Of a DNA stretch of 64,000 nucleotides, positions 1-10,859 are shown piece after piece. The position numbers and the translations under genes were made by a program. The first letter of the stretch is position 1; each line of letters begins with the position of its first letter. Source of the DNA: Rhynchonema sp. JSB1_4 (taxonomy: Eukaryota; Nematoda; Chromadorea; Monhysterida; Xyalidae); NCBI GenBank assembly GCA_030248065.1, contig JASAMV010000618.1, positions 1 to 64,000 of the forward strand, read 5' to 3'. The notes under the pieces were generated by a model, which saw only the letters and a program-made list of their open reading frames with translations, had not been told where the DNA came from and searched no databases.

Positions 1-1041
1 CATGTAAATTCTTGCGTTTTCCGGAAATATCTCCGGAGCCCTGAAATGTTTTGTATTTTTGCATGCGAATTATTTCCGGGTTCCGGATTACGGATTTAAC
101 CAGAGTTCGCCCTTAGTCCGTTTTCGTTATAAATTTTTGCTCCCGAAACTCTAAACATAAATCAGCAAATTATTCTATCCGTCATTTTAATCTCGGGAAA
201 TTGAATATTTATTTTTATTTGCGCTGCCAGGAATGACACACCACACCTCATTATGTTCTAATAATGTACCCGAGCCGATTCAGGTAATATATTTACTATA
301 ATGCATGATGTTATGTGCTTGTATTTCATGGCAAAGAAAACATCTTGTTGGCGGCCTTCTGTCTTGAGTTTTGTATCTCTTCTGTACGTGTTGTTTTGTT
401 CTGTCACTATCTGTGTTGTTTTGATCTTGAATATAATTTGTTACTTTTAATGTTGTTAAGTTTGTCAGTTTGTTGTTTTGCTTCTCTGACCTTCTGTTTC
501 TTTCTCAAAATTACATGCCTTTCGTATTAGCTGGTGTGCAGTGCTCGAAAATGGATTGCTTATCGGGATCCGCATCCGGTTTTCCGGATCGGGACCGGCC
601 GGGCTCCCGTTCGAGCATTATGCATGCATACCTCAATCTTTGGTGACTGTCATATGAATAGTACCGCAGCAGAATATCAAGGTTGCTTGGCTTCTTAATT
701 TTTGGATAATATTTTATTCATTCAGGAATTAATTAATCGTTTGCTTTCAATATGACTGTCCTGTTCTCAAATAATCTCAATCCATGTTCATCAAAAAAAT
801 AAAATGTTTCAAGAGTCATTTCACAACTTTTGTTTCACACTTGCTTTGTCAGGTTCGGTAACCGAGCAGCCTTTCATGTCAACTACGATCACAAAGCCAC
901 CTTATGAAAAAAACTGCACGTTACAAGGTCCAATTCAGTTTCGTTGTGATTTGAACGAGTGGATATTTTTGCCTGTGGCCCATAAAGTAATTTCACTCAT
1001 TATATTTTGATCAAATAGCCACCCATCCAATCAATGTTCAA

Positions 1042-1571
1042 TCATTCATTATTGGCTGTCGGCATCGTCCAATAGGCGCGCGCGGCCACGGCCAGCACGA
1101 GAATGCAGCCAATTAGCGCGATCAACAACAGCCAGAATTGAGCGTTCGCCCAGAACGCACGTTGACGCACCAGACGCGCGGTGCGCACGTGCACGGCAGC
1201 CTGGAATGGACTCGGGTTACGGTAGTGCTGGTGGATGACGGTGGTAAAAGAATTACTGTGCGGCCGACGACTGGTTACGGTAACAAACTAACGTCTTCTT
1301 CGAGTTGATTGGCGCGTGCCACCAGACTGTCGAGATTTTCGCGTCGCATCATCAATTTCTCAACATTCGATGCCGCAATCGCTCGCAGATCGATCACTTG
1401 CGACTAAAAGTAATGAAATGGATATTGCCTGAATTGTCAAGGCACGCACTGTACCTGTAATTTGGAGACTTTATCCATTTTGACCACCGTATCGTTGTTG
1501 TTGATGAGTTTGTTCTGGAATGGATCTGGATTTTGACTGAATAGGCCAAAACGTTCAACAAAACCAGCCAT
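1042..1571 (-). CDS. R-SNARE (VAMP/synaptobrevin-like), left-arm copy
   Basis: Three exons on the minus strand: 1571-1455, 1403-1293 and 1200-1042, encoding 128 aa. All boundaries are GT-AG and in phase 0. The protein has a short N-terminus starting MAGFVERF, a heptad-repeat SNARE motif at about residues 35-93 that includes NVEKLMMRRENL (compare NVDKVLERDQKL of VAMP2), and a C-terminal membrane anchor (FWLLLIALIGCILVLAVAA) followed by a short tail, as in tail-anchored VAMPs. It would act on vesicles as the R-partner of a fusion complex. The residue aligned with the zero-layer Arg is Ala. It is the mirror image of the gene at 4797-5326, and I see no difference that breaks either copy. The ATG chosen is the first in frame after the exon's upstream stop; a 5' extension cannot be excluded. 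Confidence 0.8.
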
Positions 1572-2331
1572 CCGCCAACCGTTTTGTCGCCAATTTGTTG
1601 TGTCTGTGTGTTCGTTCGTTTCAGTTTATGTGCCGAGTGCACCTTTGTGTTCGAATCAGCAGTCAGTTTTCGCCATTTGTTGTGCATCTTGGCGCGCATC
1701 GTAGACATAATAACCATCTTGCATAAAAAGAACTTCTCTTTCTTCCTAATAATCTTTCTCGCGTCTTCCGGTAGAAAAACCTAACGTTGAATGATTATTG
1801 TCACAGATTTTTTGCTCGGTTACATTCACGTTTTCCTCAGGTTCCCCACAAATGTGCCTTGGTGTGATCTTGCGTGCTACAACGTGTCTATTCATCTGCG
1901 CAAGTACCAAAGTGTAAAAACAAAATATTTCATTTGGTTGCGTTAAAAGAATACAGGTGGTTCTAATCAACGTTTGAAGTGCTCAATGTGCGCTCTCTGG
2001 TTCTGATTGTAAAACAACACTGTGAAAAAACCAGTTCGCACAAAGTGAGCTACAAATCGGCATGGATCATGATACGAAGGTACAAAAAGCGCGTATAGAA
2101 AAAAAAACTCATGAAACTTGTGTCACAAAAGTCACAGCACGGCTCGGCTGCACCAGGTAATTGAATCTCAACTGTTTCACGTCGTAGCTATAGCTGCACA
2201 GCTGGCTTCCGATATTTATTGACGACTCCCTTTTTTGTATTGTTTGAATATTATTGCACCCGATTCCATGCTGAAATATAAAATGAAACAGCGAGCGAAA
2301 AGGACTTTAATTTTGATCAACAATCTATTAA

Positions 2332-2535
2332 ATGGGTGTAGTCAAAACTGCCCAACCTTTCTTCGACCCTGTTTTCCGGCTGGTTAATCAGCGTTCCAGC
2401 ACAAACAAATGTTTGTTGGCCGAGCTGGCCCAGATGTGCGAAACAGTATTGGGGGTTCCGGTCATGTGCAGTCTGAAATGGACCGATGGATTGATCTGGG
2501 TACGACTGGTCGTTGATCAGTGTGCCTTTTTGTGA
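2332..2535 (+). CDS. Hypothetical 67-aa ORF in the left arm
   Basis: An ATG-to-TGA ORF of 67 codons whose product begins MGVVKTAQPFFDPVF. It is conserved without a break in the mirror copy at 3833-4036, but that follows from the palindrome and is not evidence of selection. I do not recognise it. It could be an exon of a larger gene or a chance ORF. Confidence 0.25.
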   Translation: MGVVKTAQPFFDPVFRLVNQRSSTNKCLLAELAQMCETVLGVPVMCSLKWTDGLIWVRLVVDQCAFL

Positions 2536-2825
2536 AACGTTAGCTTATTCCTTTGATAGCATTCGGTTCAGCGTGTGATTGCCTGCAGGAACCGCTTGGT
2601 CAGCAGATTTACTTGGTTAGTTTTTTACAGAGCCAAGGCTCGGAATGACGTCAAGTGGTAAGACCCGGACCCACGTTGGACCGACACTCGTGTTTTCGTA
2701 CGGCACATGCATAAAAAGTATGACTACAGCTCTCTGACAGACCAGTCTCTCTCGCCCCACCTTGACGCTGTCTTTATCGACGGTTAAGATTCCCCTTGAA
2801 CAAATCATCTTGTGTAGCCAAATTG

Positions 2826-3545
2826 ATCCGATCACCAATCGTAGACGCCGCAGCCACCGACTTGACAATTTGACAGTTCATAAGAACTTGAGTCGAAGTT
2901 GATCGTCCACGTTAACTGCCAGGGAATTTGAAAACTTCTTTGTGAGGATCCTTTTAACAGTTGTTTCCTGATAGGTTCAAATTAATGTCAACAGTAATCC
3001 TCCATGAAGATAACAACAAAGGAGTCACTTAGCCAATTTCAACCGATACACCATTCTTGTCAATCTTGGTATAAAAGCAACACCAATGCCATTGCAGTGC
3101 TAACGGTTGGCTTGTGTGTCCCAATAGTGGACCACACGGATATTTTGGTGATTGTCACGTGATCAAAGGGAGCGAGAGCAACATTGACCAATGGTTCTGG
3201 GACGCAACAGTTCCATGTGGGTTCTTGGATGTTTATAAATGTCGTCAGTATCAAACTTGGCGATCTGATCGGATTGGATCTAGTTTGTTCATGTGGTCAG
3301 CATAAAAGTTGTTTGGCCATTGGTGGTCGAAAAAAGATTTAGATTAAATTTAGATCTAGGCTAAGATATGTTATGTGGAAAATTTCACATGAAAATTTCA
3401 TGACTCTGACAAAGACTCTCCAAGACATTCTGACGATGATTGCTTGTCTTCAGCTGGACTGCGTTTCCATATCGGATTCCATCCGGTCGATCCGGACGAC
3501 TACAAGGCCTGGCCACGGTATCCCCTTCGAGATCGGACTCTCTTC
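2826..3545 (+). other. Single-copy palindrome spacer with candidate exons
   Basis: This is the only part of the first 6.4 kb without an inverted partner. Two stretches look exonic on the plus strand. One lies at about 3115-3240 and encodes a Cys/Trp-containing segment (PHGYFGDCHVIKG... IDQWFWDATVPCGFLDVYK). The other lies after a TTCAG acceptor at about 3455 and encodes GLRFHIGFHPVDPDDY... YPLRDRTLFNLATQDDLF, running into the right arm to about 3612. The left-arm mirror of that last stretch carries a one-base insertion that breaks the frame. The family is not recognised. Confidence 0.35.
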
Positions 3546-3832
3546 AATTTGGCTACACAAGATGATTTGTTCAAGGGAATCTTAACCGTCGATAAAGACA
3601 GCGTCAAGGTGGGGCGACAAGACTGGTCTGTCAGAGAACTTTAGTCATACTTTTTATGCATGTGCCGTACGAAAACACGAGTGTCGGTCCAACGTGGGTC
3701 CGGGTCTTACCACTTGACGTCATTCCGAGCCTTGGCTCTGTAAAAAACTAACCAAGTAAATCTGCTGACCAAGCGGTTCCTGCAGGCAATCACACGCTGA
3801 ACCGAATGCTATCAAAGGAATAAGCTAACGTT

Positions 3833-4036
3833 TCACAAAAAGGCACACTGATCAACGACCAGTCGTACCCAGATCAATCCATCGGTCCATTTCAGACTGC
3901 ACATGACCGGAACCCCCAATACTGTTTCGCACATCTGGGCCAGCTCGGCCAACAAACATTTGTTTGTGCTGGAACGCTGATTAACCAGCCGGAAAACAGG
4001 GTCGAAGAAAGGTTGGGCAGTTTTGACTACACCCAT
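3833..4036 (-). CDS. Hypothetical 67-aa ORF, mirror copy
   Basis: Mirror image of the ORF at 2332-2535 with the same 67-residue product. Function unknown; listed only because both copies are intact. Confidence 0.25.
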   Translation of the reverse strand: MGVVKTAQPFFDPVFRLVNQRSSTNKCLLAELAQMCETVLGVPVMCSLKWTDGLIWVRLVVDQCAFL

Positions 4037-4796
4037 TTAATAGATTGTTGATCAAAATTAAAGTCCTTTTCGCTCGCTGTTTCATTTTATATTTCAGCAT
4101 GGAATCGGGTGCAATAATATTCAAACAATACAAAAAAGGGAGTCGTCAATAAATATCGGAAGCCAGCTGTGCAGCTATAGCTACGACGTGAAACAGTTGA
4201 GATTCAATTACCTGGTGCAGCCGAGCCGTGCTGTGACTTTTGTGACACAAGTTTCATGAGTTTTTTTTTCTATACGCGCTTTTTGTACCTTCGTATCATG
4301 ATCCATGCCGATTTGTAGCTCACTTTGTGCGAACTGGTTTTTTCACAGTGTTGTTTTACAATCAGAACCAGAGAGCGCACATTGAGCACTTCAAACGTTG
4401 ATTAGAACCACCTGTATTCTTTTAACGCAACCAAATGAAATATTTTGTTTTTACACTTTGGTACTTGCGCAGATGAATAGACACGTTGTAGCACGCAAGA
4501 TCACACCAAGGCACATTTGTGGGGAACCTGAGGAAAACGTGAATGTAACCGAACAAAAAATCTGTGACAATAATCATTCAACGTTAGGTTTTTCTACCGG
4601 AAGACGCGAGAAAGATTATTAGGAAGAAAGAGAAGTTCTTTTTATGCAAGATGGTTATTATGTCTACGATGCGCGCCAAGATGCACAACAAATGGCGAAA
4701 ACTGACTGCTGATTCGAACACAAAGGTGCACTCGGCACATAAACTGAAACGAACGAACACACAGACACAACAAATTGGCGACAAAACGGTTGGCGG

Positions 4797-5326
4797 ATGG
4801 CTGGTTTTGTTGAACGTTTTGGCCTATTCAGTCAAAATCCAGATCCATTCCAGAACAAACTCATCAACAACAACGATACGGTGGTCAAAATGGATAAAGT
4901 CTCCAAATTACAGGTACAGTGCGTGCCTTGACAATTCAGGCAATATCCATTTCATTACTTTTAGTCGCAAGTGATCGATCTGCGAGCGATTGCGGCATCG
5001 AATGTTGAGAAATTGATGATGCGACGCGAAAATCTCGACAGTCTGGTGGCACGCGCCAATCAACTCGAAGAAGACGTTAGTTTGTTACCGTAACCAGTCG
5101 TCGGCCGCACAGTAATTCTTTTACCACCGTCATCCACCAGCACTACCGTAACCCGAGTCCATTCCAGGCTGCCGTGCACGTGCGCACCGCGCGTCTGGTG
5201 CGTCAACGTGCGTTCTGGGCGAACGCTCAATTCTGGCTGTTGTTGATCGCGCTAATTGGCTGCATTCTCGTGCTGGCCGTGGCCGCGCGCGCCTATTGGA
5301 CGATGCCGACAGCCAATAATGAATGA
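4797..5326 (+). CDS. R-SNARE (VAMP/synaptobrevin-like), right-arm copy
   Basis: Exons 4797-4913, 4965-5075 and 5168-5326, 128 aa, with introns of 51 and 92 nt. The sequence shows the SNARE motif, then a short basic stretch (ARLVRQRAFW) just before the single membrane span, then a nine-residue tail. This order is that of R-SNAREs without a longin domain, such as synaptobrevins. The layer register is read from the match of NVEKL... LDSLVARANQL to VAMP2 NVDKV... LSELDDRADAL. On that register the zero-layer position holds Ala, with Arg four residues earlier. Open ATG-containing frames upstream (4398-4622, 4651-4974) are not in frame with the SNARE and are probably 5' UTR or chance. With the left-arm copy it gives two convergently arranged, outward-ending genes. 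Confidence 0.8.
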
Positions 5327-6504
5327 TTGAACATTGATTGGATGGGTGGCTATTTGATCAAAATATAATGAGTGAAATTACTTTATGGGCCACAGGCAAA
5401 AATATCCACTCGTTCAAATCACAACGAAACTGAATTGGACCTTGTAACGTGCAGTTTTTTTCATAAGGTGGCTTTGTGATCGTAGTTGACATGAAAGGCT
5501 GCTCGGTTACCGAACCTGACAAAACAAGTGTGAAACAAAAGTTGTGAAATGACTCTTGAAACATTTTATTTTTTTGATGAACATGGATTGAGATTATTTG
5601 AGAACAGGACAGTCATATTGAAAGCAAACGATTAATTAATTCCTGAATGAATAAAATATTATCCAAAAATTAAGAAGCCAAGCAACCTTGACATTCTGCT
5701 GCGGTACTGTTCATATGACAGTCACCAAAGATTGCGTGCAGGTACACGCAATGCTCGAACGGGAGCCCGGCCGGTCCCGATCCGGACAACCGGATTCCAT
5801 GCGGATCCCGATAAGCAATCCATTTTCGAGCACTGCACACCAGCTGATACAAAAGGCATGTAATTTTGAGAAAGAAACAGAAGGTCAGAGAAGCAAAACA
5901 AGAAACTGATAAAACTAACAACATTAAAAGTAACAAATTATATTCAAGATCAAAACAACACATATAGTGACAGAACAAAACAACACGTACAGAAGAGATA
6001 CAAAACTCTAGACAGAAGGCCGCCAACAAGATGTTTTCTTTGCCATGAAATACAAGCACATAACATCATGCATTATAGTAAATATATTACCTGAATCGGC
6101 TCGGGTACATTATTAGAACATAATGAGGTGTGGTGTGTCATTCCTGGCAGCGCAAATAAAAATAAATATTCAATTTCCCGAGATTAAAATGAAGGAAAAA
6201 AATATTTCTGATTTATTAGAGATTCGGGAGCAAAAAATCGAAAACGGATAGGGCGAACCGGTCCAATCCGTATCCGGACGAAATAATTTGCATGCAAAAA
6301 TACACACGAAGAGTTTCGGAAAACGCAAGAATTTACATGCAAAAAAACTTTATAACGAAAACGGACTAAGAAAGGAATAGAAAATCTTCAGTTTTACAGG
6401 TATAACGATAACAAAGATAGAGACTATGTATATTGACTCACCATCACAACACTGGTATATAAATTTGACCACACATAATCTGATAGACAAATACAGAAAG
6501 CAGA

Positions 6505-7200
6505 GGCTGAATTCACAATGCAGCGGATTAGCGTATTAGCGGGTTAGCAGGTTGCGGATTAGCGGGCTTGCTGTCTATGCACGCTTTTGCATTCACAATG
6601 GAAATTTGGAAAAGCGGATTTGCGCGTCTGCTATCATCCGCGCCCGCTAATCCGCTGACTGACCCGCTAATCTGCTAATCCGTAAAACGCTTTTGTCTTC
6701 ACAATGCGCGCTGTTTGACTTTTCATGTACGAAGCTAATCACCATTCATTTCACTCAATTCTTTGATTTCGGAATAGTTTTCTTTCAAAAATGGTTTTCA
6801 ACACATTCTTCCACAGATGGATGTTAAAAAGAGCTGTTTACCAAACAGCAAAACGGAATAAAAATACTTCGAATGTACGCAGCATGTTGAATTACCCGTG
6901 TGCAAACTTATTTTACACTCCAGTACCATTCTCAAAGCGAAGTAAACATTTCTGAAGACGCGCCCACAGCCCTAATTCGCAAAAAATAGAACCGGTTCCA
7001 ATCGCAAAATGCGAATTAGCGTGCGTGCACGCTAATCCGCTTTGCAATACTGAAGCGTACGCATTTGGCGGATTAGCGCGTTCGCGGGTGTGAAAACCAG
7101 CTGACCCGCTAATCCGCTTTTTGCGTTGTGAATGCAAAAGCGTGCGCATCTCGCCCTCTAGTCCGCTAACCCGCTAATTCTTGAGTTGTGAGTGCGGCCA
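6505..7200. repeat. Interspersed-repeat region rich in GCGGATTAGC motifs
   Basis: Both ends hold inverted versions of the same motif family: AGCGGATTAGCG and AGCGGGTTAGC on the left, and CGCTAACCCGCTAATTC on the right, each beside a TTCACAA/TTGTGA motif. The 300-nt centre (6780-6960) is unrelated. This has the shape of a non-autonomous inverted-repeat element built of short degenerate repeats. No transposase reading frame is present, and no target-site duplication could be fixed. Confidence 0.5.
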
Positions 7201-7478
7201 CACAGAGAAAGTGGCAGCTTATGGTTTTGGCCAGGCAGGGGCGACATTCGAAGAGTAGTTTTTAGTTTGTGCTTGTTCCAATTTGATAAACCATTTTTAT
7301 CTAGTCCTTTGTTGAATTTTATTTATTTTTAGTTAAAAAATTAGAGGTTGCACCGCGTGCCTAGCGCACGAAAATTTGGCCCTTTCTGCGAGTGCGACCC
7401 TTAGATTCAATTGAAAATGGCGACTTTATTCGTGGGAAACCAACAAAGTGGATCACTCGGGTTTGTATTTTGGACAGA

Positions 7479-9458
7479 TTATTGCGACTTTCGAAACATC
7501 TGAACAAGTGTGCTCTTGAACTCTTTGTGGCGCAAACTATAGAGGAAAAAGTTAGCGATCGGATTCAAATTCGTGATCATGTGAATGAGCGTGCTCGCAA
7601 GCTGACGTTGCGCTGCCGTCAGAACTTTCTGCATGACAGCCTGCGCAATCAAGGTGAGCACGACACACGTGAATGTGATCAGAGCAGACATGGCGAAAGT
7701 GATCACCATGCGACGTTGACGCAACAGCTGCTGTTGCAACTGCTTCGACATCGAGGCCGCTTTGGTTGTCGTTGTCGTCAGCTGGATGGAGGTCGAATTC
7801 GCTCCGACCGTGTAGATCTTGCGCACCGGTGCCACTGCCAGCCCACGCTTGGCTTTCTTCTCGGCGCGTTTCTTGCTTCTGATGCGCACCTCTTGCACCA
7901 CAACCACCGGGATGTACAACAGCACACTGCCCAGCACGATCAATCCTGTGGATGAAGTATGTATGTGTAATACCTACTATGTATGAATGTACTCTGGGTT
8001 TTGAAAATCATCAGTTAATCAATCCATACTGTATATAGTATTTCCTTTTTATGCAAGGCAAAGGAAACAAACGACCCCATGTTATAACCCAACTCCAGTT
8101 TGGGGTCGAGATTTCAGAAAACTAATGAAAGAGATTAAGAATGTGTCCTTGTTAATCCAAGCACGACACTCAGCAGCCAACATAGTGAAATGTTTCATTG
8201 ACATGCAGGCATTTTGGGAAAAGCTAGTACAGTTTCAAAATTGACTTCCCTTTCTCTCAGGCTTAGGCTTGGGCTTACGCTTAGGCTTCGGCTTAGGCTG
8301 GCTTAGGCTTAGGCCAAACCTTGAGCCAACCCGTGCCTTTCTATCGCGAAATCGAAAATTCGCGTTTTCTCTCCGTCAAGGCAACTGGACCAGCTTTTCC
8401 CAACATGCGTGATTGAGTGGATTTGTAATCTCGACCTCAACTAGAAGCTCAGTTATAACACGGGGGCCGCTTGTTTCCTTAGACCAAGAAAAAACAGGAA
8501 ACACTATACCTACGTATAAACCACTCATTCATGCCTGAATTAATTCAACAAGCACGAACCATTCATAGCGTAATACGTGAAACCAAGCCACGCATGATCG
8601 ACCAGCAACGTTGACGACACACACAGTGCCGACACTTGGTTGTGTCTGCCGCGCACCATGAAGCTCACACAAATGACGAACCAACACAGTCCTGAAAGCA
8701 ATGAATGCTGGACATTGTTTGAACCTCTAGATTGAATTACTGTACAGCATCAGTCTTACCATACGCGTACGCCACCGCGCATTCTTTCAGCACAAATTTG
8801 TTTGCGAAATTACGGTATCGCATCGGCAACGTAACAGCCAGCAGTCGATCGACACTGATCACAGCCAACATGCCAGCGGCTGTCGACGTGCCGAACATCC
8901 ACATTGAATTGTAGATGGTGAAACATTGCCATGCTGGCACGGTACGATTGGCACGGTCCGTGTAGATCAGGTACGACCGATGCGCGCCCGCCTGTGGTGT
9001 GAATTTGCAAAGTGTTGTTGTGCTGGATTGAAGTCAGCACGTGGACCAGATCAGCCTGGCCAGACTTCCGAATTTTCATCCCGCAATCATGCCAATGAGC
9101 AGCGTGTATTGCGCACCTGCCGCTATTTTACACAACAGTGCAGAACTCCTTCCTCAGTATACAGAACGAGTGCTAATCGAGTTCAAGTACAGTACAGTTA
9201 ACGAGAACGCGATCGGAACAGTTTCACATCTTTGGATGTTTGCGCTTGACCTATCAAATTGCGTGCACTCACTGTGAAGTTCGCCACTCCATTCCACCCA
9301 TCCACAATCGCCAATGCCACCACCAAAATGTATTCTTTCCGTTTGCGCAGCGTCTTTGTTGCCAACACGGTCACACACACCAGAACATTCAACACAATAA
9401 TTATCGTGCCTTCGAACATGTAGATCACGAATCGGGTTGAAACATCACCGTAGGCCAT
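7479..9458 (-). CDS. Rhodopsin-class seven-transmembrane receptor (GPCR)
   Basis: Minus-strand exons: 9458-9251 (TM1 and start of TM2, from ATG), about 9122-9082 (rest of TM2), 8991-8760 (TM3 with ISVDRLLAV in the DRY position), 8691-8560 (TM4-5 region) and 7945-7479 (TM5, a long basic third loop, TM6, and TM7 with NLNPIANFFLY in the NPxxY position). Exons 1-2 and 3-5 join in compatible phases. The protein is about 350 aa. The DRL/NPxxNFFLY combination and loop sizes resemble the nematode srsx/FMRFamide-receptor-like groups; the ligand is unknown. One oddity: the exon 2 to exon 3 boundary has no GT donor where the frame requires it (the next bases are GG, followed by an in-frame TGA). That point is either mis-modelled, a sequence error or a lesion. 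Confidence 0.85.
8262..8335 (+). repeat. Degenerate TTAGGC-type telomere-like repeats
   Basis: About eleven near-tandem units of GCTTAGG and variants (GCTTGGG, GCTTACG, GCTTCGG). In register they are imperfect TTAGGC, the nematode telomere unit. They lie in the intron between GPCR exons 4 and 5. They are too short and degenerate to be a functional telomere; a simple-sequence origin is possible. Confidence 0.6.
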
Positions 9459-10428
9459 CTTGGCCGTTCGTGGCCTGCAACTTATCTCTTTATATGACTG
9501 ACTTGGATTTTTAATATGATGCTGCTTCGCACAACGAAATTCAAATCGCGGAATATGCAGGTCGTCGGGCTTCACAACCTACTGTATGCTAACGGAAACT
9601 GTGGATTTCAAAATCAAATTATAACGCAGGAGGCAAACGGTGCAAGTTGCTTGTCAATTTATAAGGTCAAAGCAATATTATAATGTTTGAAGTCGTTGAT
9701 GAATGAGTTTTTTTGCACTGACGCTGAGCTTTTGAATTTTTTGGCTTTCAAGTATGATTGCCATCATCACCAAACTGACCCGGATCTGACCAAACGATTT
9801 CCAAATCAACAGCAACTTCAACAGTTATTTTGGCCAAATAAAAAAATTCCTCAAACCATCGATGGCTGTACGAATGGCTGAACGAACGCTGGTACAAATT
9901 CGATGGCCAAACAAAAACCAAGACAACAGCTAATAACACCGGAAGATGAAGAAGTGGACAAAGAAGCGTTACTGCACGTCTCAACCCAACCCGCGCACCG
10001 ACGATCGCCTAACCACACACCCGTGGAAGGAGCGCACGTCCTTCTGGACACTCAAATGTGATCGTCACCTTCTGGGAACGGAAGCAATGAAGCCGCTTAT
10101 GTGAAAGCTTAGTTTCGGTGATATGTGATATCCTTGAGATATGTGATATTATTTGAGCTTAGCTTTGAGCGGTTGTAATTGTTAGTGCAGACCGTTCGGG
10201 TCTTGACCCCGCACATGGAATTCCTTCCGAAGTTGCCAGCAGAATAATAATAATAAGTCGTTGACGCATTTCATTCGTGCTACTGGACGAAGCCAACGAC
10301 GCATTCTGGGTGCACAGGGCTCCCGCAGTATTTACTGTTTTTGCTGAATCTGTGAACCAGTTGCTGTGGTACATAGTAAAATAAAGAAATGAATAAATGA
10401 ATAAGAAAATTGAGGCACTCTAATACAA
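9459..10428. other. No gene recognised upstream of the GPCR
   Basis: About 1 kb 5' of the GPCR start. Open frames here overlap on both strands and show no family resemblance or consistent splice structure. A promoter for the GPCR would be expected here, but I see no clear core element. Confidence 0.5.
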
Positions 10429-10429
10429 C

Positions 10430-10528
10430 AAAAATCATAATAATAACGAATAATTCGTTACAACGAACAGAATCGAGTGTCCTGACCACCTGACCGATTG
10501 GTTATAACGAGGGTCGGCTGTACATAAA
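10430..10528. mobile_element. Fragment of a pogo/Tigger-like terminal repeat
   Basis: A partial, mutated copy of the right half of the element at 10609-10857, ending in TTATAACGAGGGTCGGCTG next to TA. The left half is missing. Confidence 0.55.
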
Positions 10529-10608
10529 TGCGGCTTCCGGTTGCGGCAACGATGTAGCCTACTACCTGGGTCTGGGCTTACGTACTATCACCAGGGTGGG
10601 CCACCATA

Positions 10609-10857
10609 CAGTCAACCCTCGTTATAACGAATGTAGTTGTAAGGTTTATGTGCAAGGTACTAACCAAATAAATATTGCGGACCAATACTGCATAAGCGAT
10701 GTCTTGGACGGTGCATAATTTTGAAGGAAAAACGGTATTTACACCACGTTTGGGACCGTAGTACTGCCATCAAAACGCCCCGAATCGTGTTGATGGTGAT
10801 CCGTTATAACGAAATAACCGAGTGTCCCGGCCGATTCGTTATAACGAGGGTAAACTG
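10609..10857. mobile_element. 249-bp pogo/Tigger-like MITE
   Basis: Bounded by inverted termini CAGTCAACCCTCGTTATAAC and the complement of GTTATAACGAGGGTAAACTG, and flanked on both sides by TA. The CAGT..CCCTCGTTATAA terminus with a TA target is typical of the pogo/Tigger branch of Tc1/mariner elements. The 200-nt interior is non-coding, so it depends on a transposase from elsewhere. Confidence 0.85.
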
Positions 10858-10859
10858 TA

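Larger units (their letters stand above)
1..2825. repeat. Left arm of a ~6.4-kb palindrome
   Basis: The left arm mirrors 3546-6368 as a near-exact reverse complement: in its inner part, paired positions add up to 6368 (1042 pairs with 5326, 2332 with 4036). Towards the outer end the pairing slips by a few bases and divergence rises. The arm probably continues past the left edge of the window, because its first bases match sequence near 6320-6340. It carries one R-SNARE gene, on the minus strand. A very recent duplication, gene conversion between arms, or an assembly artefact could all produce this. Confidence 0.93.
3546..6368. repeat. Right arm of the palindrome
   Basis: Reverse complement of 1-2825 with only scattered differences in the inner 2 kb. 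Examples are a single-base change near 5526 against 850 and a few changes near 3600 against 2760. The outer end (about 6180-6368) has short indels and substitutions relative to the left arm. It carries the plus-strand R-SNARE copy. A stretch homologous to the arm continues briefly beyond 6340. Confidence 0.93.
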
